Source: Pseudomonas rhizophila
Lineage (GTDB): Bacteria > Pseudomonadota > Gammaproteobacteria > Pseudomonadales > Pseudomonadaceae
DNA: 64,000 nt
Assembly: GCF_003033885.1 (NCBI RefSeq)
Contig: NZ_CP024081.1
Coordinates: 5,329,178 to 5,393,177 of the forward strand
Direction: 5' to 3'
Made by a program: the position numbers and the translations under genes. Shown piece by piece: positions 33,746 to 45,875 of the stretch. The notes beneath the pieces were generated by a model, which did not search any database, was not told where the DNA came from, and worked only from the letters and a program-made list of their open reading frames with translations. Within the stretch, counting starts at the first letter, position 1; each line of letters begins with the position of its first letter.

Positions 33746-34920
33746 GCATAATCCGCTTCGAAGAGGTCGACGTGATCTTCTCCAAAGATCCACGTGAAGC
33801 CCTCAAGCTGCTCGACCAAGGCATGACACGCAACGAAATCCTGAAGAAAACCGGGCAAATCGTCGGTGTGGAAAAAGCCAGCCTGGACATTGAAAAAGGC
33901 GAAATCTGCGTACTGATGGGGCTTTCCGGCTCCGGTAAATCCAGCCTGCTGCGTTGCATCAACGGCTTGAACACCGTCAGTCGCGGGAAGTTGTTCGTCG
34001 AGCATGAAGGCCGGCAGATCGACATCGCCTCCTGCAGCCCGGCCGAACTGAAGATGATGCGCACCAAGCGCATTGCCATGGTGTTCCAGAAGTTCGCCCT
34101 GATGCCCTGGCTGACGGTGCGCGAAAACATCAGCTTCGGCCTGGAAATGCAGGGCCGGCCGGAAAAGGAACGCAAGAAGCTGGTGGATGAAAAACTTGAG
34201 CTGGTGGGCCTGACCCAGTGGCGCAACAAGAAACCGGACGAGTTGTCCGGCGGCATGCAGCAACGGGTCGGTCTGGCCCGCGCCCTGGCGATGGACGCCG
34301 ATATCCTGCTGATGGACGAACCTTTCTCGGCCCTCGACCCACTGATCCGCCAGGGCTTGCAGGACGAATTGCTGGAATTGCAACGCAAACTGAGCAAGAC
34401 CATCGTGTTCGTCAGCCATGACCTGGACGAAGCCTTGAAGCTGGGCAGCCGGATCGCGATCATGAAAGACGGCCGGATCATCCAGTACAGCAAGCCGGAA
34501 GAAATCGTGCTGAACCCGGCCGACGATTACGTGCGCACCTTCGTCGCCCACACCAACCCGCTCAACGTGCTCTGTGGCCGCAGCCTGATGCGCACCCTGG
34601 ACAACTGCAAGCGCATCAACGGTTCGGTGTGCCTGGATCCGGGCGGCGACTCCTGGCTCGATCTGGCCGAAGGCAACACCATCAAGGGCGCTCGCCAGAA
34701 CGGAGCGGTGCTGGACCTGCAAAACTGGGCCCCGGGCCAAGCCGTCGAAGGCCTGGGCCGTCGTCCGACCCTGGTGGACTCCAACATCGGCATGCGCGAC
34801 GCGCTGCAGATTCGCTACCAGACCGGCAACAAGCTGGTACTTCACGATAACCAGCAGGTCGTCGGGATTCTTGGCGACAGTGAGCTGTACCACGCACTGC
34901 TCGGCAAAAACCTGGGCTAA
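33742..34920 (+). CDS. cbcV: Choline/betaine/carnitine ABC transporter ATPase
   Basis: ATP-binding subunit of 392 residues. Walker A GLSGSGKSS, Q-loop MVFQKFALMPW, signature LSGGMQQRVGLARAL, Walker B DILLMDEPFSALD and switch His in FVSHDLDEA are all present. A C-terminal regulatory segment of about 120 residues follows. ATGA overlap with cbcW couples translation. A clear terminator follows at 34931. Confidence 0.94.
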   Translation: MSIIRFEEVDVIFSKDPREALKLLDQGMTRNEILKKTGQIVGVEKASLDIEKGEICVLMGLSGSGKSSLLRCINGLNTVSRGKLFVEHEGRQIDIASCSPAELKMMRTKRIAMVFQKFALMPWLTVRENISFGLEMQGRPEKERKKLVDEKLELVGLTQWRNKKPDELSGGMQQRVGLARALAMDADILLMDEPFSALDPLIRQGLQDELLELQRKLSKTIVFVSHDLDEALKLGSRIAIMKDGRIIQYSKPEEIVLNPADDYVRTFVAHTNPLNVLCGRSLMRTLDNCKRINGSVCLDPGGDSWLDLAEGNTIKGARQNGAVLDLQNWAPGQAVEGLGRRPTLVDSNIGMRDALQIRYQTGNKLVLHDNQQVVGILGDSELYHALLGKNLG

Positions 34921-34930
34921 GCGAAACCGA

Positions 34931-34961
34931 AAAAACGCCGCGAGACGATCGCGGCGTTTTT
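34931..34961 (+). terminator. Rho-independent terminator of cbcXWV
   Basis: Twelve-base arms (aaaaacgccgcg and cgcggcgttttt) around a seven-base loop begin 10 bp after the cbcV stop and end in a T-run. Confidence 0.9.
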
Positions 34962-35010
34962 GTTTGGGTGATTCTGAACTGCTGACCAGACTGACTTGGA
35001 ATGCAAATAC

Positions 35011-35143
35011 TGTGGCGAGGGGATTTATCCCCGTTGGGCTGCGAAGCAGCCCCAGAGCTAGGCGTCTCGGTGTATCAGACGGAATGAGTTCGCGGCTTTT
35101 AGGGCTGCTGCGCAGCCCAACGGGGATAAATCCCCTCGCCACA
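35011..35143. repeat. Long inverted element, GTGGCGAGGGG family
   Basis: Arms of the type tgtggcgaggggatttatcc and its complement, with inner ctgcgaagcagccc stems, enclose a variable loop. Four members occur in the window (35011, 37556, 42494, 57035). It is distinct from the shorter REPINs. Confidence 0.88.
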
Positions 35144-35262
35144 ACAGCATTCCAGCTATCAAGCGCATTTGGCCTACATGCCAACCGACGAGTGTTATAA
35201 AGACATCCCCAAAAGTCCTCGCCCCGGCAAATAGCGACGACTTGTCATAGAACTTATTTTTG

Positions 35263-35282
35263 TTGATTGAACGTTCAATCAA
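35263..35282. promoter_or_regulatory. BetI operator palindrome
   Basis: Perfect 20-bp palindrome ttgattgaacgttcaatcaa, 70 bp before betI. It matches the ATTGAACGTTCAAT-type BetI sites of pseudomonads; BetI is relieved from it by choline. Confidence 0.85.
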
Positions 35283-35352
35283 AACAAAATAGACTGGCCT
35301 TCATTCCGATAGACAACACTCATCCATCGGATGGCCTAAGGAGATGTACCAG

Positions 35353-35973
35353 ATGCCCAAGGTCGGTATGCAACCCATCCGCCGCCAGCAATTGATCGAA
35401 GCCACTATGCAAGCGGTCGATCAGGTCGGGATGGGGGACGCCAGCATTGCGCTGATCGCCCGTTTGGCCGGTGTCTCCAACGGCATCATCAGCCACTACT
35501 TCAAGGACAAGAATGGCCTGATCGCGGCCACGGCCCAGTACCTGATGAGTGTCCTGAGCGAGAACGTCACTGCACGCCGTCAGGCGCTGGAGGACCCAAG
35601 CCCAAGGGCTCACCTGCAGGTGATCATCGAAGGCAACTTCGACGCCAGCCAGGTCAATGGCCCGGCAATGAAAACCTGGTTGGCCTTTTGGGCCACCAGC
35701 ATGCACCACCCGTCTTTGCACAGGTTGCAGCGGATCAACGATCACCGTCTGTATTCCAACCTGTGTTGCCAGTTCCGCCGCGTGTTGCCCCTCGATGAGG
35801 CACGTAGCGCGGCACGGGGCCTGGCCGCGTTGATTGACGGTTTGTGGCTGCGCGGGGCGCTGTCGGGAGACGCGTTCGATACCGCCCAGGCGCACCGGAT
35901 CGCTTACGAATACATGGATTTCCAATTGGCCAAGGCAGGGGTAACAGAGCACACAGAACCGCTCGGCTCCTGA
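35353..35973 (+). CDS. betI: Choline-responsive TetR repressor BetI
   Basis: TetR-family repressor of the betIBA operon, 206 residues. The N-terminal helix-turn-helix ([23 protein letters not shown]) is followed by an all-helical ligand domain. I start at [11 protein letters not shown] (ATG at 35353), which has AAGGAG nine bases upstream; the ATG at 35344 is too close to that site. The 20-bp palindrome upstream is its likely operator. Confidence 0.95.
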   Translation: MPKVGMQPIRRQQLIEATMQAVDQVGMGDASIALIARLAGVSNGIISHYFKDKNGLIAATAQYLMSVLSENVTARRQALEDPSPRAHLQVIIEGNFDASQVNGPAMKTWLAFWATSMHHPSLHRLQRINDHRLYSNLCCQFRRVLPLDEARSAARGLAALIDGLWLRGALSGDAFDTAQAHRIAYEYMDFQLAKAGVTEHTEPLGS

Positions 35974-36053
35974 ACCGCCACCGAACCGCGTAGTCAGCTG
36001 TAGACGACACGCCCCGGTGGTCAGCCAACCACTCATGCACTTGCGAGGACTTT

Positions 36054-37526
36054 ATGGCCCGTTTCGAACTGCAAAAACTCTACATCGATGGCGCGTACAG
36101 CGATGCCAGCGGCGACGCCACTTTCGAAGCCATCAACCCGGCCAACGGTGAAGTACTCGCCCAGGTGCAGCGGGCCACCAAAGAAGACGTCGAGCGCGCC
36201 GTGGTCAGCGCCGAAAAAGGCCAGAAAGTCTGGGCCGCCATGACCGCCATGCAGCGTTCACGCATCCTGCGCCGCGCCGTAGAGATCCTGCGCGAGCGCA
36301 ACGATGAGTTGGCCGCCCTGGAAACCCTCGACACTGGCAAAGCCTATTCCGAAACCCGCTACGTCGACATCGTCACCGGCGCCGACGTGCTGGAATACTA
36401 CGCCGGCCTGGTGCCCGCCATCGAAGGCGAGCAGGTGCCGCTGCGCACCACTTCGTTTGTCTACACCCGTCGCGAACCCCTGGGCGTGGTGGCCGGCATC
36501 GGCGCGTGGAACTACCCGATCCAGATCGCGTTGTGGAAATCGGCACCGGCCCTGGCCGCTGGCAACGCGATGATCTTCAAGCCGAGCGAAGTCACCTCGC
36601 TGACCACCCTGAAACTGGCCGAGATCTACACCGAAGCCGGCGTTCCAGCGGGGGTGTTCAACGTGCTGACGGGCAGCGGCCGTGAAGTCGGCACCTGGCT
36701 GACCGAGCACCCGCGCATCGAGAAAATCTCGTTCACCGGCGGCACCGACACCGGCAAGAAAGTCATGGCCAGCGCCTCGAGCTCGTCGCTCAAGGACGTG
36801 ACCATGGAACTGGGCGGCAAGTCACCGCTGATCATCTTCGACGACGCCGACCTGGATCGTGCTGCCGACACCGCGATGATGGCCAACTTCTACAGCTCCG
36901 GCCAGGTCTGCACCAACGGCACCCGGGTGTTCGTGCCGAGCCATCTCAAGGCAGCTTTCGAAGCCAAGATCGCCGAGCGCGTAGCGCGCATTCGCATCGG
37001 CAACCCAGAAGATGAAAACACCAACTTCGGGCCGCTGGTCAGCTTCGCCCACATGGAAAGCGTGTTGGGCTACATCGAGAAAGGCAAGGCCGAGGGCGCG
37101 CGCCTGCTGTGCGGCGGCGGTCGTTTGACTGAAGGCGAATTGGCCAAGGGCGCGTTCGTCGCCCCGACCGTATTCACCGATTGCACCGACGAGATGACCA
37201 TCGTGCGCGAAGAAATCTTTGGTCCGGTGATGAGCATCCTCACCTATGAAACCGAAGAAGAAGTGATCCGCCGCGCCAACGACACCGACTTCGGCCTGGC
37301 CGCCGGCGTCGTGACCCGCGACCTGAACCGCGCGCACCGCGTGATTCATCAGCTCGAAGCCGGCATCTGCTGGATCAACGCCTGGGGCGAATCGGCCGCC
37401 GAAATGCCGGTCGGCGGTTACAAGCAATCGGGCGTGGGCCGGGAGAACGGCATCAGTTCGCTGAACAACTTCACCCGTATCAAATCGGTACAGGTCGAAC
37501 TGGGCGATTACGCGTCGGTGTTCTGA
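36054..37526 (+). CDS. betB: Betaine aldehyde dehydrogenase
   Basis: Oxidises betaine aldehyde to glycine betaine with NAD(P). The 490 residues carry the ALDH signatures MELGGKSP (active-site Glu) and SSGQVCTNG (catalytic Cys), and the C-terminal [19 protein letters not shown] lies before the ATG at 36054, 80 bp after betI. A 131-bp inverted element separates it from betA. Confidence 0.96.
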   Translation: MARFELQKLYIDGAYSDASGDATFEAINPANGEVLAQVQRATKEDVERAVVSAEKGQKVWAAMTAMQRSRILRRAVEILRERNDELAALETLDTGKAYSETRYVDIVTGADVLEYYAGLVPAIEGEQVPLRTTSFVYTRREPLGVVAGIGAWNYPIQIALWKSAPALAAGNAMIFKPSEVTSLTTLKLAEIYTEAGVPAGVFNVLTGSGREVGTWLTEHPRIEKISFTGGTDTGKKVMASASSSSLKDVTMELGGKSPLIIFDDADLDRAADTAMMANFYSSGQVCTNGTRVFVPSHLKAAFEAKIAERVARIRIGNPEDENTNFGPLVSFAHMESVLGYIEKGKAEGARLLCGGGRLTEGELAKGAFVAPTVFTDCTDEMTIVREEIFGPVMSILTYETEEEVIRRANDTDFGLAAGVVTRDLNRAHRVIHQLEAGICWINAWGESAAEMPVGGYKQSGVGRENGISSLNNFTRIKSVQVELGDYASVF

Positions 37527-37555
37527 TCTGACATGAGGCCTTGAGTGAACGCCGT

Positions 37556-37686
37556 TGTGGCGAGGGGATTTATCCCCGTGGGGCTGCGTAGCAGCCCCCT
37601 CCCCAAGGCCCCCCATTCTTCAGACAAACCCAGTCGCTGATTTACGACTGCTGCGCAGCCGAACGGGGATAAATCCCCTCGCCACA
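37556..37686. repeat. Long inverted element between betB and betA
   Basis: Member of the GTGGCGAGGGG family inside the bet operon. Possible mRNA-level uncoupling of betA from betIB. Confidence 0.88.
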
Positions 37687-37745
37687 GGTTGCGCGGCGTC
37701 AAGGCAATCGCGACCTGACCCCAATTCAAAAAGAGGGTGCATTTC

Positions 37746-39449
37746 ATGTCCCAAGAATTCGATTACATCATCATCGGTGCCGGTTCGGCCGGTAACACCC
37801 TGGCCACCCGCCTGACCGAAGACGAAGGCGTCACCGTCCTGCTGCTCGAAGCCGGTGGGCCGGACTATCGCCTGGATTTCCGCACGCAAATGCCCGCCGC
37901 CCTGGCGTTCCCGCTGCAGGGTCGTCGCTACAACTGGGCCTACGAGACCGACCCGGAGCCGCACATGAATGGCCGTCGCATGGAATGCGGTCGCGGCAAG
38001 GGCCTGGGTGGGTCTTCGCTGATCAACGGTATGTGCTACATCCGCGGCAACGCCCTGGACTACGACAATTGGGCCAAGCTGCCGGGCCTGGAAGACTGGG
38101 CCTACCTGGACTGCCTGCCGTATTTTCGCAAAGCCGAAACCCGCGACATCGGCCCGAACGACTACCACGGTGGTGACGGCCCGGTCAGCGTGACCACACC
38201 CAAGGCCGGCAACAACCCGCTGTTCCATGCCATGGTCGAAGCCGGCGTTCAGGCCGGTTACCCGCGCACCGAAGACCTCAACGGTTATCAGCAGGAAGGT
38301 TTCGGCCCGATGGACCGTACCGTCACGCCCAATGGTCGTCGCGCCAGCACCGCGCGCGGTTACCTGGACGTGGCCAAGAAGCGCTCGACACTGACCATCG
38401 TCACCCATGCCCTGACCGACAAGATCGTGTTCGAAGGCAAACGTGCGGTCGGCGTGCGTTATCTGGTGGGCGCTGCTGAAGAGCGCGTCGAAGCCCGCGC
38501 CCGCAAGGAAGTATTGCTCTGCTCCGGCGCCATCGCCTCGCCGCAGATTTTGCAACGCTCCGGCGTCGGCCCGGCCAAACTGCTGGAAAGCCTCGACATC
38601 CCGGTGGTCCATGACCTGCCAGGCGTGGGTGAAAACCTCCAGGACCACCTGGAGCTGTACCTGCAATACGCCTGCACCCAGCCGGTTTCGCTGTACCCGT
38701 CGCTGCTCTGGTACAACCAGCCGGCCATCGGTGCCGAATGGCTGTTCAACGGCACCGGCATCGGCGCCAGCAACCAGTTCGAAGCCGGCGGTTTCATCCG
38801 CACCCGCCCGGACTTCGATTGGCCGAACATCCAGTATCACTTCCTGCCGGTGGCGATTAACTACAACGGCAGCAACGGCGTGAAGGAACACGGTTTCCAG
38901 GCACACATGGGCTCCATGCGTTCGCCAAGCCGTGGCCGGATCCAGGCCAAGTCCAAGGATCCGCGCCAGCACCCGAGCATCCTGTTCAACTACATGGCCA
39001 CCGAGCAGGACTGGCAGGAGTTTCGCGACGGCATCCGCCTGACCCGCGAGATCATGCAGCAGCCGGCGCTCGACCCGTTCCGCGGTCGCGAAATCAGTCC
39101 GGGCATCGAGGTGCAGACTGACGAGCAGTTGGACCAGTTCATCCGCGAGCACGCCGAAACCGCTTTCCATCCGTCCTGCTCGTGCAAGATGGGCACCGAC
39201 GACATGGCGGTGGTGGACGGCGAAGGCCGCGTCCATGGCATGCAAGGGCTGCGCGTGGTCGATGCCTCAATCATGCCGATCATCACCACCGGCAACCTGA
39301 ATGCGCCAACGATCATGATCGCCGAGAAAATCGCCGACAAGATCCGTGGCCGCCAGCCACTGCCACGTAGCACCGCGCCGTACTACGTGGCCGGCGACGC
39401 GCCGGTGCGCGGCAAGCCAATGCGTGAAGTCGGGCCTCTGGCACAGTAA
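37746..39449 (+). CDS. betA: Choline dehydrogenase
   Basis: Membrane-associated FAD-dependent GMC dehydrogenase that oxidises choline to betaine aldehyde. The 567-residue protein has the FAD site [28 protein letters not shown] and [17 protein letters not shown] signatures, and the active-site His in [11 protein letters not shown] start at MSQEFDYII (ATG at 37746), with GAGGG eight bases upstream. Last gene of betIBA. Confidence 0.96.
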   Translation: MSQEFDYIIIGAGSAGNTLATRLTEDEGVTVLLLEAGGPDYRLDFRTQMPAALAFPLQGRRYNWAYETDPEPHMNGRRMECGRGKGLGGSSLINGMCYIRGNALDYDNWAKLPGLEDWAYLDCLPYFRKAETRDIGPNDYHGGDGPVSVTTPKAGNNPLFHAMVEAGVQAGYPRTEDLNGYQQEGFGPMDRTVTPNGRRASTARGYLDVAKKRSTLTIVTHALTDKIVFEGKRAVGVRYLVGAAEERVEARARKEVLLCSGAIASPQILQRSGVGPAKLLESLDIPVVHDLPGVGENLQDHLELYLQYACTQPVSLYPSLLWYNQPAIGAEWLFNGTGIGASNQFEAGGFIRTRPDFDWPNIQYHFLPVAINYNGSNGVKEHGFQAHMGSMRSPSRGRIQAKSKDPRQHPSILFNYMATEQDWQEFRDGIRLTREIMQQPALDPFRGREISPGIEVQTDEQLDQFIREHAETAFHPSCSCKMGTDDMAVVDGEGRVHGMQGLRVVDASIMPIITTGNLNAPTIMIAEKIADKIRGRQPLPRSTAPYYVAGDAPVRGKPMREVGPLAQ

Positions 39450-39463
39450 AGCATTACACCGCT

Positions 39464-39556
39464 ATCGCGAGCAGGCTCGCTCCCACAGTGGATCTGCGGC
39501 GGACACAGATCTTGTGCCCGACAACCGTCAACTGTGGGAGCGAGCCTGCTCGCGAT
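39464..39556. repeat. REPIN
   Basis: Paired REP arms just after betA; no other terminator is seen there. Confidence 0.93.
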
Positions 39557-39680
39557 GGCGTCCGGCCTGACACTCCATATTCCCATCTGCCTTGATCCCT
39601 CCCCCGCCCAGGCCTAATCTAGAGCCGTCGCGTCAATGCGCCGCACCTCGCTGCACCGCCACTCCAGACAAGGAGGTTCC

Positions 39681-41123
39681 ATGTTCGATGTCCACCCCCA
39701 GCTCAAGCAGCGGTTTGCTGCCTTGCGCACGGGCGCTGAGTTCTTTTCCCTGCGCTACGTGCGCGAGTCCGGCCAGCATCTGTCGGTGCGCAAGAACATT
39801 GCCGAACCGCCCAGCCTGGGCCGTGACGAAGGGGCGATGCTGACCGTGCGGGTCGACGGTGTCGAGGCCTATGCGGCCACCAACGACCTGTCCCAGGCCG
39901 GCCTGCAAGCGGCGCTGGAGCGGGCCGAGCAACAAGCCCGCCGGCTCAAGCCACACGCCCTGCTCGACTTGCGCGAGCAGGCGGTCTCCAGCGACCGCGC
40001 CGACTACTTCTCGCCTCACTTCGACCAGGCGTTCCCGTCCCTCAACGACTGCTATCAGTTACTGGGCGACGAATCCGCCGCGGTGCCCAAGGATGAGCGC
40101 CTGGTGAACTGGCAGGTCAGCATCGGCCTGACCCAGGTCGAGCAGATCTACCTCAATAACGCCGGCGCCGAACTGCGCCAGGCCCAACGCTTTGTTTATC
40201 CGGCCCTGGACGTCACCGCCTTCGACGGTAACGACAGCCAGACCCGCACCCTGGGCCGTGAGAACTTCGGCCAGCAAGGCGGCTTCGATGTCATCCGCCG
40301 CTGCGGCCTGATCGGTGCCGCACCAAAGATCGCCGACCAGGCCCTGCAATTGCTCCTGGCGCCGAACACCCCGCAAGGCCCCCGTGACCTGCTGTTGATG
40401 CCTGACCAGATGATGCTGCAGATCCATGAGTCCATCGGTCACCCGTTGGAACTGGACCGCATCCTGGGAGACGAGCGCAATTACGCCGGCACCAGTTTCG
40501 TCACGACCGGCGACTTCGGGCATCTGCAATACGGCTCCCAGCTATTGAACGTGACCTTCGACCCGAACGTTCCCGAAGAGCTGGCCAGCTACAGCCATGA
40601 TGACGACGGCACCGCCGCCAGCAAAGAATTTCTGATTCGTGAAGGGCTGTTGCTGCGCCCCCTGGGTGGTGCGCTGTCGCAATTTCGCGCAGGCCTGAGC
40701 GGGGTCGCCAACAGCCGCGCCTGTGGCTGGAATCGCCCGCCCATCGACCGCATGGCGAACCTGAACATCGAGCCCGGCGACCAATCGTTGGAGCAACTGA
40801 TCCAGGGCATCGAACACGGCGTGCTGATGCGCACCAACCGCTCCTGGTCCATCGACGATGCCCGCAACAAATTCCAGTTCGGTTGCGAGTGGGGCCAATT
40901 GATCGAAAACGGCGAGCTCAAGGGCGTGGTGAAAAACCCCAACTACCGAGGCATTTCCGCGCAATTCTGGAAAAGCCTGCGGGCGGTGGGCGATGCCAGT
41001 ACCGCCCAGGTCCTGGGCACGCCAAATTGTGGCAAGGGCGAACCGAACCAGGTCATCCGCGTCGGCCATGCCTCGCCGGCGTGCGTGTTCAGCAATGTCG
41101 CAGTGTTTGGGGGAGATGCCTGA
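39681..41123 (+). CDS. TldD-like metalloprotease subunit
   Basis: Predicted zinc metalloprotease subunit of a TldD/PmbA (TldE) heterodimer, 480 residues. The HExxxH motif is seen as HESIGH (His249, Glu250, His254), with a C-terminal Cys in ACVFSN as possible third ligand. A perfect AAGGAGG ribosome-binding site precedes the ATG at 39681; 15 extra residues of the longer frame are rejected. It overlaps the next gene as TGATG. Known TldD/E pairs mature peptides such as microcin B17 or degrade unfolded antitoxins. It seems a paralogue of the housekeeping pair. I see no peptide precursor next to it. Confidence 0.88.
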   Translation: MFDVHPQLKQRFAALRTGAEFFSLRYVRESGQHLSVRKNIAEPPSLGRDEGAMLTVRVDGVEAYAATNDLSQAGLQAALERAEQQARRLKPHALLDLREQAVSSDRADYFSPHFDQAFPSLNDCYQLLGDESAAVPKDERLVNWQVSIGLTQVEQIYLNNAGAELRQAQRFVYPALDVTAFDGNDSQTRTLGRENFGQQGGFDVIRRCGLIGAAPKIADQALQLLLAPNTPQGPRDLLLMPDQMMLQIHESIGHPLELDRILGDERNYAGTSFVTTGDFGHLQYGSQLLNVTFDPNVPEELASYSHDDDGTAASKEFLIREGLLLRPLGGALSQFRAGLSGVANSRACGWNRPPIDRMANLNIEPGDQSLEQLIQGIEHGVLMRTNRSWSIDDARNKFQFGCEWGQLIENGELKGVVKNPNYRGISAQFWKSLRAVGDASTAQVLGTPNCGKGEPNQVIRVGHASPACVFSNVAVFGGDA

Positions 41124-42475
41124 TGAGCACCGGCAATATGAGCACCGGCAACAATCAGGCCGAGGCCTTCAAGGCGCTGGTGGACTGGCTGCGCAATGCA
41201 CTGCGCGAAGCCGAGCAGTTCACCCTCGGCTACGCCGCCGAATCCTCTGCTTTTGTGCGTTTCAACCATGGCAAGGTCCGTCAGGCCGGGCAGGTGCAGC
41301 AGGCCAGCGTCAGCTTCAAACTGATCAACGACGGGCGCCACGCCGACTTGCAGATCACCTTGTCCGGCGAAGTCGAAACCGACCTGCAACGCCTGGCCGA
41401 AGGTCTGCAACAGTTGCGCGAAACCCTGCCGCTGCTGCCGCCCGATCCGTACCTGCTGCTCAACCACAATCACTGGCAGAGCCACAACGTGCAGGACCAT
41501 CCACTGCCGGACACCGACCAGGCCGTGGCCGAAATCACCCGCGCCGCCGACGGTCTGGATTTGGTCGGTTTCTATGCCGCCGGCCCCATCAGCCGGGGCT
41601 TTGCCAGTTCTTCGGGGGCGTTCGGCTGGCATCAGGCCAACAGCTTCAACTTCGATTTCAGCCTGTTCCATGAAAACGGCCAGGCGGTAAAAGCCAGCTA
41701 CGCCGGGCACGAATGGAGCAGCGAAGGCTTTGCCAGGCGCTTTGAACAGGCCCGCGAGCAGTTGGCGTTTTTGGGCCGCCCCTTGCGCACCCTGCCGCCC
41801 GGTGAATACCGCGCCTACCTGGCACCAGCGGCGATGGAAGAAATCATGGGCATGCTCAGCTGGGGCGGGTTTTCGGCCCGGGCGATTGCCAGCAAGCAAA
41901 GTCCGTTGCAGAAGTTCTACGCGAACGAAGCAAGCTTGAGCCCCGACGTATGGCTCAGTGAGCAGGTCAGCGGCTCTTTGAGCCCGGCGTTTTCCGACGA
42001 AGGTTATCCGCGCGATGACTTGGGCCTGATCGTCAAAGGCATGGCCGGTGCACAGTTGATCAACTCCCGCAGCGCCGCCGAGCACGGCCTGAACGCCAAC
42101 GGCGCCAGCAGCTACGAATACCCCACGGCGCTGGTGATGAACGAAGGCCAGCTCGAGCAGCAAGACATCCTCGAGCACCTTGGCACCGGGCTGTACATCA
42201 GCAACCTCTGGTACCTGAACTACTCGGACCAACCGGCCGCGCGCATGACCGGCATGACCCGCTTCGCCACGTTCTGGGTCGAGAACGGCCAGATCGTCGC
42301 GCCGGTCAGCACCATGCGTTTCGACGACAGCGTCTACAGCCTGCTCGGCTCGCAACTCGAAGGCCTGACCCGGGAGCGGGAACTGCTGCTCTCGGCCAGC
42401 ACCTACAGCCAGCGGGCCACGGCTTCGATGCTGTTGCCGGGGGCACTGGTCAAGCGCTTGACCTTGACGTTGTAG
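41123..42475 (+). CDS. PmbA/TldE-like partner subunit
   Basis: A 450-residue member of the TldD/PmbA superfamily without a metal-binding HExxxH, so probably the non-catalytic partner of the preceding subunit. The start (MSTGNMSTGNNQ) contains a duplicated MSTGN, so initiation could be at either Met. One-base overlap (TGATG) with the upstream gene indicates tight co-translation and a heterodimer. Confidence 0.87.
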   Translation: MSTGNMSTGNNQAEAFKALVDWLRNALREAEQFTLGYAAESSAFVRFNHGKVRQAGQVQQASVSFKLINDGRHADLQITLSGEVETDLQRLAEGLQQLRETLPLLPPDPYLLLNHNHWQSHNVQDHPLPDTDQAVAEITRAADGLDLVGFYAAGPISRGFASSSGAFGWHQANSFNFDFSLFHENGQAVKASYAGHEWSSEGFARRFEQAREQLAFLGRPLRTLPPGEYRAYLAPAAMEEIMGMLSWGGFSARAIASKQSPLQKFYANEASLSPDVWLSEQVSGSLSPAFSDEGYPRDDLGLIVKGMAGAQLINSRSAAEHGLNANGASSYEYPTALVMNEGQLEQQDILEHLGTGLYISNLWYLNYSDQPAARMTGMTRFATFWVENGQIVAPVSTMRFDDSVYSLLGSQLEGLTRERELLLSASTYSQRATASMLLPGALVKRLTLTL

Positions 42476-42493
42476 CCAACCAAACACAGGACC

Positions 42494-42624
42494 TGTGGCG
42501 AGGGGATTTATCCCCGCTGGGTTGCGAAGCGACCCCCAAAGGGTAAATGCGTTCTGCCTGACTCACCGAGGCGACAGTTCTGGGGCTGCTTCGCAGCCCA
42601 GCGGGGATAAATCCCCTCGCCACA
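42494..42624. repeat. Long inverted element, GTGGCGAGGGG family
   Basis: Member of the same family as 35011 and 37556, here between the PmbA-like gene and the MFS gene. Confidence 0.88.
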
Positions 42625-42668
42625 ACAGCGGCATCTGTTCCTGATCAACACTCCGTACAAGAGGTCCC

Positions 42669-44096
42669 ATGCCCAACCGCGCACCGCTCGACGCTGTCAC
42701 CGCCCGCTGGCTTCCTTGGGTCGTGGCGATTGCCTTCTTCATGCAGTCCCTGGACGGGACCATCCTCAACACCGCCCTGCCCGCCATGGCCAGCGACCTG
42801 GCGGAAAACCCGCTGCGCATGCAGGGCGTGATCATTGCCTACATGCTCACCGTGGCGCTGCTGATCCCGGCCTCTGGCTGGATCGCCGACCGCTTCGGGA
42901 CCAAGAAGATTTTCTTCGGCGCGATCCTGCTGTTCAGTTTCGGCTCGTTGCTCTGCGCCTTGTCCAATTCGTTGTCCATGCTGATCGGCGCCCGGGTGAT
43001 CCAGGGTCTGGGCGGCGCGCTGATGCTGCCGGTGGGCCGGTTGGTCGTGCTGCGGGCCTACCCACGCTCGGAACTGGTGCGGATCATGGGTTTCATCACC
43101 ATTCCCGGCCTGCTCGGCCCGCTGATCGGGCCGACCATGGGCGGCTGGATGGTGGAGTACCTGACCTGGCACTGGATCTTCATCATCAACCTGCCGGTGG
43201 GCGTGCTGGGTTGCTACGCGGTGTGGAAATTCATCCCGGACCTGCGCGGCAGCGAGCGTACCCGGTTCGATGGCCTGGGATTTTTGCTGTTTGGCGCGGC
43301 CATGGTGCTGATCACCATCGCCATGGAAGGCCTCGGTGAACTGCACCTGCCGCACTTGCGCGTGATGTTGCTGCTGTTCGGCGGCATGGCCTGCCTGGCC
43401 GCTTATTGGCTACGGGCCGGGCACATCGAAAACCCGCTGTTCGCACCCTCGCTGTTCAAGACCCGGACCTTCGCCGTGGGGATTCTCGGCAATCTGTTCG
43501 CGCGCCTGGGCAGCGGCGCCCTGCCGTTCCTGGTGCCGTTGCTGCTGCAAGTGGCCCTGGGCTATTCACCGTCCCAGGCCGGGATGAGCATGTTACCTCT
43601 GGCCGCGGCGGCGATGGTCGCCAAGTCCGTGGCCCGGCCGTTGATCGAGCGCTTCGGCTACCGCAGCGTATTGACCGCCAATACCCTGGCCCTGGGCCTG
43701 ATGCTGGCGAGCATGGGCCTGGTCAGCGAACAGACGCCGTACTGGCTGCTGCTGGCGCAACTGGCGGTGCTGGGGGCGATCAACTCGTTGCAGTTCACCG
43801 CGATGAACACCGTGACCCTGATTGACCTGGACGACGCCAGCGCCAGCAGCGGCAACAGCCTGCTGTCGGTGGTGGCGCAACTGTCCCTGAGCCTGGGCGT
43901 AGCCTGTGCTGGTGCGCTGCTCGGCGGCTTTACCGCCCAGGTCGGCAACGACGGGGTGGACACCGTGCTTGGCGCGTTCCAGTTGACGTTCCTGACGGTG
44001 GGCATCATGGCGATGCTGGCGGCGACGATTTTTTCGCAGCTGTCGAAAGAGGATGGGCGGCGGGCCAAGCGGCCGGATGAGCATATCGAGCACTGA
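42669..44096 (+). CDS. mdtD: MFS multidrug transporter, DHA2 (MdtD-like)
   Basis: Proton-driven drug efflux pump of 475 residues with about 13-14 hydrophobic segments. The DHA2 motifs are visible: SLDGTILNTALPAM in helix 1, the motif-A loop GWIADRFGTKKIF and the antiporter motif GLLGPLIGPTMGGWM. The best family match is MdtD, hence the symbol, with modest certainty. It appears to be a single gene; substrates are unknown. Confidence 0.82.
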   Translation: MPNRAPLDAVTARWLPWVVAIAFFMQSLDGTILNTALPAMASDLAENPLRMQGVIIAYMLTVALLIPASGWIADRFGTKKIFFGAILLFSFGSLLCALSNSLSMLIGARVIQGLGGALMLPVGRLVVLRAYPRSELVRIMGFITIPGLLGPLIGPTMGGWMVEYLTWHWIFIINLPVGVLGCYAVWKFIPDLRGSERTRFDGLGFLLFGAAMVLITIAMEGLGELHLPHLRVMLLLFGGMACLAAYWLRAGHIENPLFAPSLFKTRTFAVGILGNLFARLGSGALPFLVPLLLQVALGYSPSQAGMSMLPLAAAAMVAKSVARPLIERFGYRSVLTANTLALGLMLASMGLVSEQTPYWLLLAQLAVLGAINSLQFTAMNTVTLIDLDDASASSGNSLLSVVAQLSLSLGVACAGALLGGFTAQVGNDGVDTVLGAFQLTFLTVGIMAMLAATIFSQLSKEDGRRAKRPDEHIEH

Positions 44097-44124
44097 CTAA
44101 GAGGCGTCGTGGCTTGGCGCTTTT

Positions 44125-44212
44125 TGTGGGAGCAAGGCTTGCCCGCGATACAGGCGACTCGGTTTCCTGAAATAGCGCGCCACCTTCGTCGCGAGCAAGC
44201 TTTGCTCCCACA
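44125..44212. repeat. REPIN, variant core
   Basis: Arms of the gggagcaaggcttgcccgcg type, as at 21606; the right arm is slightly diverged. Confidence 0.88.
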
Positions 44213-44346
44213 GTTCCAGAGCCCCACAGTTTCTGGATCCACCAGCCCCCAACACAAGCGTGGCCCTCACAGCTCGTCCAGAACTTTCGAGAAAAGTGGC
44301 ACGAGGCTGCTACACTGCGCGACATTTTGTTTTGCAGGCCAGTCCC

Positions 44347-45732
<1,386 letters not shown>

Positions 45733-45750
45733 CTCCAACAGAGATCAAAC

Positions 45751-45840
45751 TGTGGGAGCGAGCCTGCTCGCGATGACGGACTGTCAGACAACATCAATGT
45801 TGAATGTACCGGCCTCATCGCGAGCAGGCTCGCTCCCACA
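45751..45840. repeat. REPIN, near-twin of the one at 47093
   Basis: Paired REP arms. The loop is almost identical (about two changes) to that of the REPIN at 47093 on the other side of the flavoprotein gene. Confidence 0.93.
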
Positions 45841-45875
45841 ATGGGTTTTGTGGTGACATTTAGAGGGACACCGTT

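Noticed and set aside
37620..39245. 541-residue minus-strand open frame opposite betA
   Set aside because: Antisense shadow of betA with no recognisable domain.
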